DNA of 51,388 nt from JBGPHT01 sp041484525 (GTDB lineage: Bacteria > Acidobacteriota > Terriglobia > Bryobacterales > Bryobacteraceae). The notes beneath the pieces were generated by a model. It was not told the DNA's origin and made no database searches. It was given only the letters and a program-made list of their open reading frames with translations. Below, one piece after another: positions 34,896 to 44,088 of the stretch. Each line of letters starts with the position of its first letter. Within the stretch, counting starts at the first letter, position 1. The stretch covers positions 1-51,388 of the forward strand of contig JBGPHT010000039.1 of assembly GCA_041484525.1 (NCBI GenBank), written 5' to 3'. A program made the translations under genes and the position numbers.

Positions 34896-35908
34896 GCTTT
34901 GTGCGCTCCCTGGATTTGGATGAGATCTTCGTGCTTGGGAATCTGATAGCGCACCTGATCATCGCGCCCGATCAGGAGTTGCAGCACCTCGCTCGTGCCC
35001 CCGCTCTGGGCGTGGTGCAACTCGCCCTCCAAGCGGCCAATCACGTCAATCACTTCGTCGCCGAACAGATATTTCAGGTAGTCCATCGGCATGCGGGGAT
35101 CTTCGAGCACGCTTTTCCCGTAACTGCCGGTCCGCGGCGGGTTGAAAGGGGGCACGTAGAAGACGTTCGGCTCGGTGCCTTTTTCGGGGAAGAGCCCCAG
35201 TGCAATTTTGTGGACGTGAACGAGTTTGTGGACTGCGGATTCCGGATCATCCAGGAATCCCACAAAACGCAGCCGGCCCGGACATTGTTTGGCGCAGGCG
35301 TTGACCTCGCCCTTCTCGATGCGAGGGTAGCAGAAGATGCATTTCTGTGCCTTGCCCAGTAGTTCGTTAAAGTAGATCTTCTTGTACGGGCAGGCCTTCA
35401 TGCAGTAACGGTAGCCCTCGCATCGCTCCTGGTCCACCAGCACGATGCCATCTTCGGTGCGCTTATAGATCGCCTTTCGCGGGCAGGCTTCGAGACATGC
35501 GGGATTGGTGCAATGGTTGCAAAGCCGGGGGAGATAGAAGTAGTAATTCTCGCCCAGCATCAGCGCCCCGACGTCCTCATCCCAGTTCGGCGTGTTGCGG
35601 ACTTCTTCCTGCGGCATAGCCTGCATGCCGCCTTGAAAGAGGCGCTCGGCGTAGTTGTATTCGAAGGTCTGGCCGTAATCCTCTTTGCTCGGAAGTTCGG
35701 AAGGCCGCAGCTTGCCATCTTCGAAACCGCCGCCGATCTTGTCCCAGTTGCGCGGATAACCCTGGCCGGGACGGGTCTCGACGTTGTTCCAGTACATGTA
35801 GTCCATGCCGTCGCCATCGGTCCACAGCTTCTTGCAGGCCATCGTGCAGGTCTGGCAACCCAGGCACTTGTTGAGGTCCAAAACCATCGAAATCTGATGT
35901 TGCGCCAT
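34892..35908 (-). CDS. narH: NarH-like iron-sulfur beta subunit of a type II DMSO-reductase-family enzyme
   Basis: A 338-residue subunit with four cysteine groups: C15/C18/C21/C25, C130/C133/C138/C142, C163/C169/C173 and C190/C193/C205/C209. In the third group the fourth ligand position is Tyr166, so one [3Fe-4S] and three [4Fe-4S] clusters are expected, as in NarH, where this position is Trp. No signal peptide is present; export would be with the Tat-bearing alpha subunit. It starts 2 bp after the alpha subunit stop. It relays electrons between the gamma subunit and the molybdenum site. Confidence 0.9.
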   Translation of the reverse strand: MAQHQISMVLDLNKCLGCQTCTMACKKLWTDGDGMDYMYWNNVETRPGQGYPRNWDKIGGGFEDGKLRPSELPSKEDYGQTFEYNYAERLFQGGMQAMPQEEVRNTPNWDEDVGALMLGENYYFYLPRLCNHCTNPACLEACPRKAIYKRTEDGIVLVDQERCEGYRYCMKACPYKKIYFNELLGKAQKCIFCYPRIEKGEVNACAKQCPGRLRFVGFLDDPESAVHKLVHVHKIALGLFPEKGTEPNVFYVPPFNPPRTGSYGKSVLEDPRMPMDYLKYLFGDEVIDVIGRLEGELHHAQSGGTSEVLQLLIGRDDQVRYQIPKHEDLIQIQGAHKA

Positions 35909-35910
35909 GA

Positions 35911-38676
35911 CTAAGCTTTCCCCTTACCGGGCCCCTTTCCGGTTCTGCGGATGGCCTGCAGGTCGGCCGCAGTCGGCGTGTACTTCATGATGTCTACCCT
36001 CACGTCGCGATTGTTGCCGGTGGGTCCCCAGTAGTTCAGCTTGAAGGCGACGTGTCCGTATCCGCCCACCAGTTGGGTGGGCTTGATTTTGATCATCGAC
36101 GGCGATTGCCACCCGCCCTGGAGGAACCCCAGGTAGCGCTCCCAGCCGTGGTACATGGTGAGGCGCTTGCGTTTCTCGCCGGGCAGAATCTGCACCTTGC
36201 TGACGAAGCTGCCGTTGTCGTTGAAGACCTTGACCCAGTCGTTGTCCTGGATATTGCGCGTTTTGGCATCCTCCGGGTGCATGTAGCAGATCGGAATGCC
36301 GCGCTGCAGGCGCAACTGATAGCGTGCGTCGCGCCACGTCGAGTGGATCGACCACCGCCCGTGCGGCGTATTCCAGAAGAACGGATACTTGGCGCTATCG
36401 CTGAGTGGTTCCTTATACACCGGGAGTTGTTCGCCGAACTCGAGGAACCAGGGATGATCCAGGTAGAACTGCTGCCGCCCGGTGAGGGTACGCCACGGCC
36501 GCTTGTTCTCCACTTGGTGTTGGAACGGCGTGTAAGCCTGGCCTTCTTTGATCTCGCTGTTCCAGGCTTCCTCATCGATCTTCTTGAAGCGTTGCGGGTG
36601 CTGCTTCAGTTGCTCGAAGGTCATGCCTTTGGTCTCCGGTGAGCCATCCAGGATGAAGTTAACTCCGTCTTCGGGCTGCTGAAACTTGCCGTTGTCGCTC
36701 CACAGGTCGTAGGTCTTGGTGAAGTCGCGGTGCCAGTCGAACTGCTGGTCATGATAAGGCACGAGCTTTCGCTCCGCGGCGAGTTGCGCCATTTTCTTGG
36801 ACAGGTCGCGGAAGATCTCCCAATCGGGCTTGGAGTCGTAGAGCGGATCGAGAACTTTGTTGAAGGGATGGACGTAGCTGTGGCAGTCCGTCGTGCTGAT
36901 ATCGGATTTCTCGTAGTAGCTGGCCGCGGGCAGCACGACGTCGGAAAAGAGCGCCGTCGTGTCCATGCGATAGTTCAGATCGACGATGAGGTCGAGATCC
37001 TTCCACAGCGACTTCAGGATGTACTCATTGCCCTTGGCCTGATTCAGATAGTTGGCGCGCCACACGATGAGCGCGCGCGGTTTCTGATCCCGCTTTTTGG
37101 GATAGAGCGGCATCCAGCCGTTCTTGATGCTCTCTTCGATGTAATGTTCGATGGGCTTGCCGTTGTAGAGATGGGGATCTTTGTTGGTCGAGTGGACGTA
37201 GGTCCACAGCGTCATGTTCTGCATGCGCTGCTTCTTCGCGCCCTCCGGGAAGGCGTACGCCTTGAAGCCGCGCTCCGGCCAGACGCGCTCCTGGCCGACG
37301 TAGTGATTGAAGCCGCCGCCGTTCTTGCCCGTATTCCCGGTGAGCGCCACCAGCAGGATGAGAGAGCGGTTGATAAGGTCGTTGTGGAACCAGTGATTGA
37401 GACCCGCACCGTGGATGATCATGGCCGGCTTGCGGGTGGCGAATTCGTGCGCGAACTGTTTGATGTCGCTGAGGGCGAGGCCGGTGGTCTGCGCCACCGA
37501 TTCGAGCGTATAGGGCGCCAGCTTCTGGTTCATCAGCTCGAAGACGGTAGTGACGTCGCCGTCGGAATAGTGCAGATCCGGATCGGCGCCGTTGAGAGCG
37601 ATGGTCTTTTCCTTAGACCCCATCGACCCCGGCGCTTCGTGGCGTTTGCCGGTCTTGGCGTCATGAAAGAAGAACCTGTCGGTAGATCCTTCGGCGCGCA
37701 CAAACTGGTTGGTGCGCTTGTCCACCAGCAGCGGAAGGTCGGTCTGCTCCTTCACGTATGGCGTGTCGTAGAGATTGTTGTCGACTATGTACTTGGCGAC
37801 GCCCAGCGCCAGAGCGGCATCAGTGCCGGGTTGGATGGAAAGGAATAGGTCGGTGTGCACCATCGACGAGTTGAAGTCCGGCGAGATGCCCACGATCTTG
37901 GCGCCGTTGTAGCGCGCTTCCCAAGCGAAATGGGCGTCGGGGATGCGGGTCTGCGAGATGTTGCTGCCCCAGAGCACGATGTACTTGGAGTTGAACCAGT
38001 CGGCGCACTCGCAGGATTCGGTCTGCACGCCCCAGGTGAGCGGCTCGCCCGGAGGCAGGTCGCAATACCAGTCGTAGAAGGAGCAGAAGACGCCGCCTGT
38101 ATACTGCGCGAACCGCGAGCCCGCGGCAAACGACACCGGGCTCATGGCGGGAATCACGCTGAAAAACGTGTTGGTGTCGGGACCGTATTGGTAGATGTTG
38201 TCGAGCAGCTTGCCGGCCACCATGGTCAACGCTTCGTCCCAGGTCGCCTTGCGCCACTTGCCCTCGCCGCGCTCACCCACGCGGATCAGGGGCGAACGCA
38301 GCCGTTGCGGCCCGTAGACGTATTCGGTGAAGCAGGCGCCCTTTTGACAACCGCGCGGATTGTAATCGGGAAGATCGGCGGAGATGCGCGGGTAGTCCGC
38401 GGCCTGCTCTTCGCGGATCATCACGCCATTGCGCACGTAGACGTTCCAACTGCAGGAGCCGGTGCAGTTCGCTGAATGCGTGGAGCGGACGACTTTGTCC
38501 CAGGTCCACTGCTTGCGATAGAGGTCTTCCCATCCGCGATAGGGGTACGCGCGGAGGGGATCGAGCGGACCAGTAAAGGCCTCCAGTTGCGGTTTGTCCG
38601 CCTTGCGGCAGCCTGGGATGGACGCGCCCAGCGCGGCTAGAGCTCCGAGTTTGAGGAAGTCGCGTCGGTTCTTCAT
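35911..38676 (-). CDS. narG: NarG-like molybdopterin alpha subunit with Tat signal (outward-facing)
   Basis: A 921-residue catalytic subunit. The N-terminus has a Tat signal (R-R-D-F-L-K, hydrophobic run, then A-S-I-P-G-C). FS0 ligands H67/C71/C75/C110 and the Mo region Y-D-W-Y-C-D-L-P-P match NarG, with Asp206 as the likely Mo ligand. The substrate-channel block S-A-D-W-F-N-S-K-Y-I resembles NarG/NxrA closely. It therefore should reduce nitrate (or oxidise nitrite) on the periplasmic side, as in archaeal-type pNar and the periplasmic nitrite oxidoreductases. Chlorate or selenate cannot be excluded. The chosen ATG overlaps the cytochrome c stop (ATGA). The frame is open upstream but that would lose the Tat start. 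Confidence 0.9.
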   Translation of the reverse strand: MKNRRDFLKLGALAALGASIPGCRKADKPQLEAFTGPLDPLRAYPYRGWEDLYRKQWTWDKVVRSTHSANCTGSCSWNVYVRNGVMIREEQAADYPRISADLPDYNPRGCQKGACFTEYVYGPQRLRSPLIRVGERGEGKWRKATWDEALTMVAGKLLDNIYQYGPDTNTFFSVIPAMSPVSFAAGSRFAQYTGGVFCSFYDWYCDLPPGEPLTWGVQTESCECADWFNSKYIVLWGSNISQTRIPDAHFAWEARYNGAKIVGISPDFNSSMVHTDLFLSIQPGTDAALALGVAKYIVDNNLYDTPYVKEQTDLPLLVDKRTNQFVRAEGSTDRFFFHDAKTGKRHEAPGSMGSKEKTIALNGADPDLHYSDGDVTTVFELMNQKLAPYTLESVAQTTGLALSDIKQFAHEFATRKPAMIIHGAGLNHWFHNDLINRSLILLVALTGNTGKNGGGFNHYVGQERVWPERGFKAYAFPEGAKKQRMQNMTLWTYVHSTNKDPHLYNGKPIEHYIEESIKNGWMPLYPKKRDQKPRALIVWRANYLNQAKGNEYILKSLWKDLDLIVDLNYRMDTTALFSDVVLPAASYYEKSDISTTDCHSYVHPFNKVLDPLYDSKPDWEIFRDLSKKMAQLAAERKLVPYHDQQFDWHRDFTKTYDLWSDNGKFQQPEDGVNFILDGSPETKGMTFEQLKQHPQRFKKIDEEAWNSEIKEGQAYTPFQHQVENKRPWRTLTGRQQFYLDHPWFLEFGEQLPVYKEPLSDSAKYPFFWNTPHGRWSIHSTWRDARYQLRLQRGIPICYMHPEDAKTRNIQDNDWVKVFNDNGSFVSKVQILPGEKRKRLTMYHGWERYLGFLQGGWQSPSMIKIKPTQLVGGYGHVAFKLNYWGPTGNNRDVRVDIMKYTPTAADLQAIRRTGKGPGKGKA

Positions 38677-40106
38677 GGTCGTTGGCTCCTGGCTTGAGGC
38701 TGCCACTTCCGGATGTAGGCAAGCAGGTCGCCGATTTGCGATTCGCTCACGCCTGCGCGGCCGAAAGCAGGCATAGGAGTGTTTTCGCGTCCCGCGCGGA
38801 TGGTCTGCGAAATGAACGCGTCGGTAGCTGCCTGCTGGAACACCGGGTTGGCCAGCGCTGGCGCAATGAGCCCCTTGCCATCGATTCCGTGGCAACCGGC
38901 GCATTCCTGCGCGAATAACGCCGCTCCGCGAGTGGCTTCGCCTCGCGGCGGCGCAACTGGCAGAGCCATCGCAGGCGCCGAAGTCCGAAGATAAGCAACC
39001 AGTGCCGTCACCTCGGCGTCACTCAAGCCGCCCGCCTTGGGACCCCAGCCCGGCATACGGGTTCCAGGACGGCCTTCGCGGATGTTCTCTGCCAGGCACT
39101 CATCGTCTTCCGTGCGGATGAACGCCGCGTTCCGGACCCCCGGCACGAAGCGAGCGAATTTCTTGTCCCAACGGGTGTGCAGGCCCGTATCGTGGCAAGC
39201 TGCGCAATAGCGGTGGTAGAGCGCGGCTCCGTCCGGAGCGGGCGGATGCAGGCGCGCGTACTGTTCATCGATCTTATCGGGCGCCAGATACTCGGCCGGC
39301 AAATCGCGCTGGCGGAGGGACAGCATGAAGACGGTGAGTGCCTCCACCTGCGGCTGGGAAAGCGCCGGCATCGGCATCAGGCTTCCGGCAACGATGCCGG
39401 CCGGATCGCGAAAATGTTCCGCGAACCAGTTCCAATTAGTCTGCGATCCCTTGAGGCTGGCGCGCACGAACTGATGCTTGGTCTTGAGCCCTTCATTGTC
39501 GAGCGCCGGTCCCAGTTGTCCACCCTTGCCGTTGAGCTTGTGGCAGCCGTTGCAGCCTTTCTGCTCGAACAGTTGCATGCCGAGCACAAGTTTCTCAACT
39601 GAGCCCTTGGGCAACGCGCGGGGATCGTGGCACGACGCGCAGGTGGCTTCGGTGAACTTCGCCGGCAGCAGTGGGTAGTCCCAGAAGTAGTCTTCCGCCT
39701 TGGCCTCCTCGAAGTTGAGCGCGGCGCCCTGACCCTGGTGACAGACCGTGCAGCCGAACTTCTCCACGCGGTGGATGGCCAGCAACTGCTTGGGGTGCAC
39801 GCGATGAGGATTGGGCTGATCCGTCATGCGCGGATCGTCGATACCCAGGTGACACGTCACGCAGCGATCGACGGTGTGCAACGCCGGCACCACCACCTGC
39901 CGAATCTCGATCGGCAGATTGCGTGCCGTTGCGCGCGCGGCATCATCCTTGGCCTTGATCTGGAGGATGCCGCGAAACACCGCCTGGTGTCCACGCCAGT
40001 CTGCGGAGACATTCTCACGGACCGCGGCCGCTACCAGGAATCCGACGGTCACCACCGAGCAGACCACCGTGACCCACTTGAAAGGACGGGATGGATCGCC
40101 TGACAT
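38673..40106 (-). CDS. Membrane-anchored hexaheme cytochrome c
   Basis: A 477-residue protein with an N-terminal membrane anchor (about residues 9-30) and six C-x-x-C-H heme c motifs (82-86, 119-123, 156-160, 185-189, 301-305, 402-406). The last two thirds include two cytochrome-c-like domains (G-A-A-L-Y-H-R-Y-C-A-A-C-H and G-A-A-L-F-A-Q-E-C-A-G-C-H). It would conduct electrons from the Rieske/cytochrome b to the NarGH-like enzyme. The start was set at 40106 because AGGAG is then 5 bp upstream; 40109 is 2 bp away. The gene starts 8 bp after the cytochrome b stop and overlaps the alpha subunit ATG. Confidence 0.9.
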   Translation of the reverse strand: MSGDPSRPFKWVTVVCSVVTVGFLVAAAVRENVSADWRGHQAVFRGILQIKAKDDAARATARNLPIEIRQVVVPALHTVDRCVTCHLGIDDPRMTDQPNPHRVHPKQLLAIHRVEKFGCTVCHQGQGAALNFEEAKAEDYFWDYPLLPAKFTEATCASCHDPRALPKGSVEKLVLGMQLFEQKGCNGCHKLNGKGGQLGPALDNEGLKTKHQFVRASLKGSQTNWNWFAEHFRDPAGIVAGSLMPMPALSQPQVEALTVFMLSLRQRDLPAEYLAPDKIDEQYARLHPPAPDGAALYHRYCAACHDTGLHTRWDKKFARFVPGVRNAAFIRTEDDECLAENIREGRPGTRMPGWGPKAGGLSDAEVTALVAYLRTSAPAMALPVAPPRGEATRGAALFAQECAGCHGIDGKGLIAPALANPVFQQAATDAFISQTIRAGRENTPMPAFGRAGVSESQIGDLLAYIRKWQPQARSQRP

Positions 40107-40114
40107 CATGTCTC

Positions 40115-41659
40115 CTAATGTGTGGGCCACTGGCTGGGCCACCAGTAGAAATGCCAGTTCGGTCCGCGGAAAATGGAACCCATCGCGGTCAAGACTACGA
40201 AGCCCGCCAGGAAGCAGGTGAACAAGGCGACGGCCGACATGCGGATGCTACCCGTGCGGCGCAGCACCCAGAGCGACCAGGCCGAATACATCGCCACGAT
40301 CACCGTCGCCGGATTGAGAATGATGATGGCGATCTGCGGAATGGTGGGGAACCAGGTGCGCAGCCAGCCGAGGTTGACGGTGACGGCAAGCAGTGCGAGC
40401 ACGCTTGTCAGCCCGTAGATAAGCGACTGCCAGAAGGTGCGCCGTCCCGCCGGGCCCCCGAACCAAACGCCCACACCGCGCGGATCTCGGTCCAGGTAAG
40501 GAATCAACCCCAGCCCGATCAGCACGATGCTGGGGATACCGACTCCGCCCATGAACGCAGAGTACGAGACCAATTCCTGAAGCCCCAGGAAGTACCAGGG
40601 CGCCTTGGCCGGATTCTCCGGAATTGCCGGGTTGGCCATTTCCTTCAGTGGCGCATCGAAGAAGTAGCTCAGCACCAGCGTTACTGCAATGGTGAACATG
40701 AAGGCGGCCAGTTCGGCCCACATCAGGTTTGGCCAACTCGTTACCGAACCTTCCGGCGCCCGCCCAACCACGGGGGTTCGACCGCGTACAACCGCCATCA
40801 GTCCATATGTTTTCGTGGGAGCAAACACTTCGACATCGCGGTCCCCGATGCGCGCCGGAGGCGCCGGCTTCGATTCGTCCCGCGAGAGTCCTCCATCCTT
40901 ACGCACACGCCAGAAATGCAGGCCCATGAACGCGGAGATCAATAGCGGCAGCACCGCGACGTGAAGCACGTAGAAGCGAATGAGAGACTCCTGGCCGACG
41001 TAGTTGGCGCCCAGCAGAAGTTGTTTCTGAAAGCCGCCGGGATCGAACCAAGCGGTGATCCCGATGGCGTCGGTCACCTCACGCGGCGAACTGGCGATGT
41101 TGGCGCCAATGGTGACCGCCCAATACGCCAACTGGTCCCACGGAAGCAGGTAGCCCGTGAAGCTGAGTCCCAGCGTGAATACCAGTAGCGCGAGGCCGAT
41201 GAGCCAGTTGAATTCTCTCGGCCGCTTATACGATCCGGTATAGAAGACTCGCGCCATGTGCAGGAACACCGCCAGCACCATCAGATGCGCGCTCCACCGG
41301 TGAATATTGCGGATGAACCGGCCCGCCGGCACCACGAAGTGAATGTCCTTCACCGAGTTGTAGGCCAGTTCGACGCCGGGCTTGTAGTACACCATCAGCA
41401 GAATTCCGGTAATGGTCAGCACCACGAATGAGGCAGTCAGGATCAGTCCCAGGCCGAAGGTATATGCGAAGCGCAGCGACCGGCGGTCTGTGCGGACGCT
41501 CTGCATGTGCAGAAAGAGATTGTGGAAGGTGCTCTGCGATCGCTCGCGATCGGTTTCGGGAGCCTTCCCGTTGCGCATCGCCGATTCGCGGATGTGTCGC
41601 GGCGACTGCTTGAGGTTTTCGAGGAATTCGCGGATGGGCGTCTTAGTGTCAGGCGTCAT
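40115..41659 (-). CDS. Cytochrome b (b6/subunit IV fusion type) of a bc-like complex
   Basis: A 514-residue membrane protein of the cytochrome b/b6 family with a C-terminal subunit-IV-like half. Heme-b ligands are H120 and H134, and H233 and H248 (14- and 15-residue spacing, the latter as in b6). G-Y-L-L-P-W-D-Q is at about 169-176. The quinol-site motif usually written P-E-W-Y reads A353-P-W-Y, without the catalytic Glu. About ten transmembrane segments are seen. The chosen ATG at 41659 is 4 bp after the Rieske stop. With the Rieske protein it would oxidise menaquinol and send electrons to the hexaheme cytochrome. Confidence 0.9.
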   Translation of the reverse strand: MTPDTKTPIREFLENLKQSPRHIRESAMRNGKAPETDRERSQSTFHNLFLHMQSVRTDRRSLRFAYTFGLGLILTASFVVLTITGILLMVYYKPGVELAYNSVKDIHFVVPAGRFIRNIHRWSAHLMVLAVFLHMARVFYTGSYKRPREFNWLIGLALLVFTLGLSFTGYLLPWDQLAYWAVTIGANIASSPREVTDAIGITAWFDPGGFQKQLLLGANYVGQESLIRFYVLHVAVLPLLISAFMGLHFWRVRKDGGLSRDESKPAPPARIGDRDVEVFAPTKTYGLMAVVRGRTPVVGRAPEGSVTSWPNLMWAELAAFMFTIAVTLVLSYFFDAPLKEMANPAIPENPAKAPWYFLGLQELVSYSAFMGGVGIPSIVLIGLGLIPYLDRDPRGVGVWFGGPAGRRTFWQSLIYGLTSVLALLAVTVNLGWLRTWFPTIPQIAIIILNPATVIVAMYSAWSLWVLRRTGSIRMSAVALFTCFLAGFVVLTAMGSIFRGPNWHFYWWPSQWPTH

Positions 41660-41663
41660 GACG

Positions 41664-42119
41664 TCAAACCTTGAAACGGGTTCCTTTCGGCACGGCCGAT
41701 TCGGCATTTACCTGCAACTGGCCGTCGGGCGACAACACGATTTCGAGCCACGGCAGCGCGGCGGGCGCTGGTCCGCCCACTACCGATCCATCGGTAGAGA
41801 AACGCGATCCGTGACAGGGACACGCGAACCCTTCGCCTTCGGTATGTGCCACCACGCATCCTAGATGAGTGCAGACAGAGGAAATGGCGTGGAAACCTTG
41901 TTCTTCTCGGAACAGGAAAAAGCCGCCGGTTTCGATGCGGGTAGTGGAACCGACTGCGAATTGCGCCGGGTCGCCTAGTTTGAAGACACGGAGCGGGCCG
42001 GGTTGCACCGCGGGCTTCGGCAGTCGCATGACACCGGCAAGCGCAGTGCCCATGGCGATCGCCACACTCCATAAGGCGGTCAGGCCTAGAAAATCGCGGC
42101 GTTTGGGTGAATCAGGCAT
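41664..42119 (-). CDS. Rieske iron-sulfur protein
   Basis: A 151-residue Rieske subunit with a twin-arginine-like start (K-R-R-D-F-L-G) and one membrane helix (about 12-30). It has the [2Fe-2S] ligands C83-T-H-L-G-C88 and C100-P-C-H103-G-S. It pairs with the cytochrome b that follows. Its 5' end overlaps the flavoprotein gene by 8 bp, so the whole set from the flavoprotein to NarJ is one operon. Confidence 0.9.
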   Translation of the reverse strand: MPDSPKRRDFLGLTALWSVAIAMGTALAGVMRLPKPAVQPGPLRVFKLGDPAQFAVGSTTRIETGGFFLFREEQGFHAISSVCTHLGCVVAHTEGEGFACPCHGSRFSTDGSVVGGPAPAALPWLEIVLSPDGQLQVNAESAVPKGTRFKV

Positions 42120-43989
42120 AAGTCCACTCCTGGCGGAACAGGAATCGCTCCATCGTGATGGCGTGCGTCGGGCAGCGCTGCGCGCATAGGGCGCAACGGA
42201 TACAGCGGTCTTCGTCTTTCAAAATCGCCGAATCGCCAGGACCCGCCCCATTTTTGGCTAACAGCGCGTCAATCTCGGGCGATGGCGCCAGTTGTTCCAG
42301 GGCCACCAACTTCAGGCACAGCGTGGGACAGACATCCACACACCCGCCGCACAGAATGCACTTCTCGCCGTCGAAAATGGTGTTGACGCCGCAATCCAGG
42401 CAGCGTCCCGCCTCGCCGGCAGCCTGCACTTCGGTATAGCCGGTTTCGACCAGGCGCTTCGGGTCAGCCAAACGCTCCTGGGCGGACGCGGCCGGGATGT
42501 GCGCGCGACGGCGGCCTTCGTAACCGGCCTCGCGCTCGTAGTCCTCGATCTCGACGTGAAGTTGCGTTTCCTGCTGGCGAATCTCAAGGCCGGTGAGGAA
42601 CCGGTACACCCCACGGGCCGCCTTCTTGCCGCTGGCGATAGCGTCGATCATGAGCCGCGCGCCGTAAGCCACGTCGCCGGCGGCGAAGACTCCAGGCGTG
42701 CCAGTCTCGCAGGTTTCGGCATCCACCTGGAGCCTGGAGACATCTCCCAGGAAACTCAGATCAGCCATCTGGCCCACCGACAGCAGCACGGTGTCGGCTT
42801 CCACGTCGACGGTCTCGGAATCGTCATACACCGGCGCAAAGCGGCGGTTGGCATCGAACACCGAAAGCACGCGCCGGAAGCGCACGCCGGCGACGACCTT
42901 TTGGCCATTCTCTTCGCGGAAGAGGAATTCTTTAGGACCGAGCCGATTGTGGCGGATGATACCTTCTTCCTCGCCTTCGACGATCTCTACTTCGTCGGCG
43001 GGCATCTCCTCGCGCGATTCCAGACAGGCAAGATGGACCTCGCGCACGGCTTCCTGCCGCAGCGCTACTCGCGAAATATCCGTTTCCGTCTGGCGGGCGA
43101 CCAGGCGTTCCGAATCGTCATCGGCATAGCGAACGGCGGAACGGGAGACATCGAAAGCTACGTTGCCGCCGCCGATGACCACCACCCGGCGCCCGATGGG
43201 CAGTTTCTCTCCGAGCGACATGGCACGCAAGAAATCGATGCCGCCATAGATGCCCAGCGCGTCCGACCCCGGCAGTTGCAGCATGCGGGCACGCTTGGCG
43301 CCCACCGCGATGATGACGGCCTTGAAATCGCGGCGAAGGTCCTCGAAATCGACATCGCGGCCTATCTTTACGCCGCAGCGGAACTCCACACCCAACGACC
43401 GAATCAATTCGATCTCGGCATCGATGAGGTCGCGCGGCAGGCGGTACGCGGGGATCCCGGTGTAAAGCATACCTGCGGGCCTCGGCTCGGCCTCAAAGAT
43501 GGTGGGCGCCATACCCATGAGGGCAAGGTCGTGAGCCGCCGCCAGTCCAGCGGGTCCGGAACCGATGATCGCCACGCGGAACCCATCCGGCCGGTGATAT
43601 TCCCGGGAGGCCAGGAACCGGGCCAGATTGGTCATCTCCTCCAGGCCGTCGCAGGCTCCTTCGGAGAATTCGCCAGGAGCGCGAAGGTGGCCGGAGTGTT
43701 GGTCGGACACAAACCGTTTGAGGGCGCGGATGGCGATTGGCTGGTCTATCGATCCTCGGCGGCAGGCAGCCTCGCAAGGAGCCCCGCAGACCCGTCCACA
43801 GATCGAGGCGAGCGGATTCGGCCCCCGGGCGATCAGGTACGCCGCCTCGTAGTCTCCGGCAGCGATGGCGCGGACGTAGCCGCGGGCGTCGGTATGTACG
43901 GGGCAGGCGAACTGGCACTTGATTTGACGGCGCCAATACTCCTCGTTGGGCACAGTGGCCGTAAACCGGGTTTCCGCCGGCTGGATCAT
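42112..43989 (-). CDS. GltD-like FAD/NAD(P) oxidoreductase with N- and C-terminal Fe-S domains
   Basis: A 625-residue protein. The N-terminal Fer4_20-type domain has C25/C29 and C64/C68/C72/C76. The glutamate-synthase-small-subunit-like core has two dinucleotide-binding motifs (I-I-G-S-G-P-A-G-L-A-A-A for FAD and V-V-I-G-G-G-N-V-A-F-D for NAD(P)H). The C-terminal 2[4Fe-4S] ferredoxin has C-I-L-C-G-G-C-V-D-V-C-P and C-I-R-C-A-L-C-A-Q-R-C-P. It could link NAD(P)H and ferredoxin to the bc-type module; related flavoproteins sit beside Rieske/cytochrome b sets in anammox bacteria. The ATG at 43989 follows AAGGA. It is the first gene of the operon, under the operator at 44027. Confidence 0.88.
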   Translation of the reverse strand: MIQPAETRFTATVPNEEYWRRQIKCQFACPVHTDARGYVRAIAAGDYEAAYLIARGPNPLASICGRVCGAPCEAACRRGSIDQPIAIRALKRFVSDQHSGHLRAPGEFSEGACDGLEEMTNLARFLASREYHRPDGFRVAIIGSGPAGLAAAHDLALMGMAPTIFEAEPRPAGMLYTGIPAYRLPRDLIDAEIELIRSLGVEFRCGVKIGRDVDFEDLRRDFKAVIIAVGAKRARMLQLPGSDALGIYGGIDFLRAMSLGEKLPIGRRVVVIGGGNVAFDVSRSAVRYADDDSERLVARQTETDISRVALRQEAVREVHLACLESREEMPADEVEIVEGEEEGIIRHNRLGPKEFLFREENGQKVVAGVRFRRVLSVFDANRRFAPVYDDSETVDVEADTVLLSVGQMADLSFLGDVSRLQVDAETCETGTPGVFAAGDVAYGARLMIDAIASGKKAARGVYRFLTGLEIRQQETQLHVEIEDYEREAGYEGRRRAHIPAASAQERLADPKRLVETGYTEVQAAGEAGRCLDCGVNTIFDGEKCILCGGCVDVCPTLCLKLVALEQLAPSPEIDALLAKNGAGPGDSAILKDEDRCIRCALCAQRCPTHAITMERFLFRQEWTYA

Positions 43990-44026
43990 CTCATCCTTTG
44001 ATACTGCGGAATCACCACGCTTAGCT

Positions 44027-44040
44027 GTGACCGAAGTCAC
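44027..44040. promoter_or_regulatory. Operator GTGAC-N4-GTCAC upstream of the flavoprotein-bc-Nar operon
   Basis: GTGACCGAAGTCAC, same sequence as the operator at 30510. A TATCAA hexamer (43998-44003, minus strand) puts the start within one base of the -41.5 position, only 2-3 bases before the ATG. It would control the eight-gene operon from 43989 to 33754. Confidence 0.68.
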
Positions 44041-44088
44041 AAGCATCACTAGTATAGGACCGAAATATCAGAAATACATCGAGTCCGG

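Noticed and set aside
35600..38600. Long plus-strand open frames opposite narG/narH (for example 36730-37848)
   Set aside because: These are antisense shadows typical of GC-rich coding DNA; no ribosome sites or families fit.
42292..44001. 569-codon plus-strand open frame opposite the GltD-like gene
   Set aside because: It is antisense to a gene with clear FAD and Fe-S motifs; the plus-strand product shows no recognisable domain.
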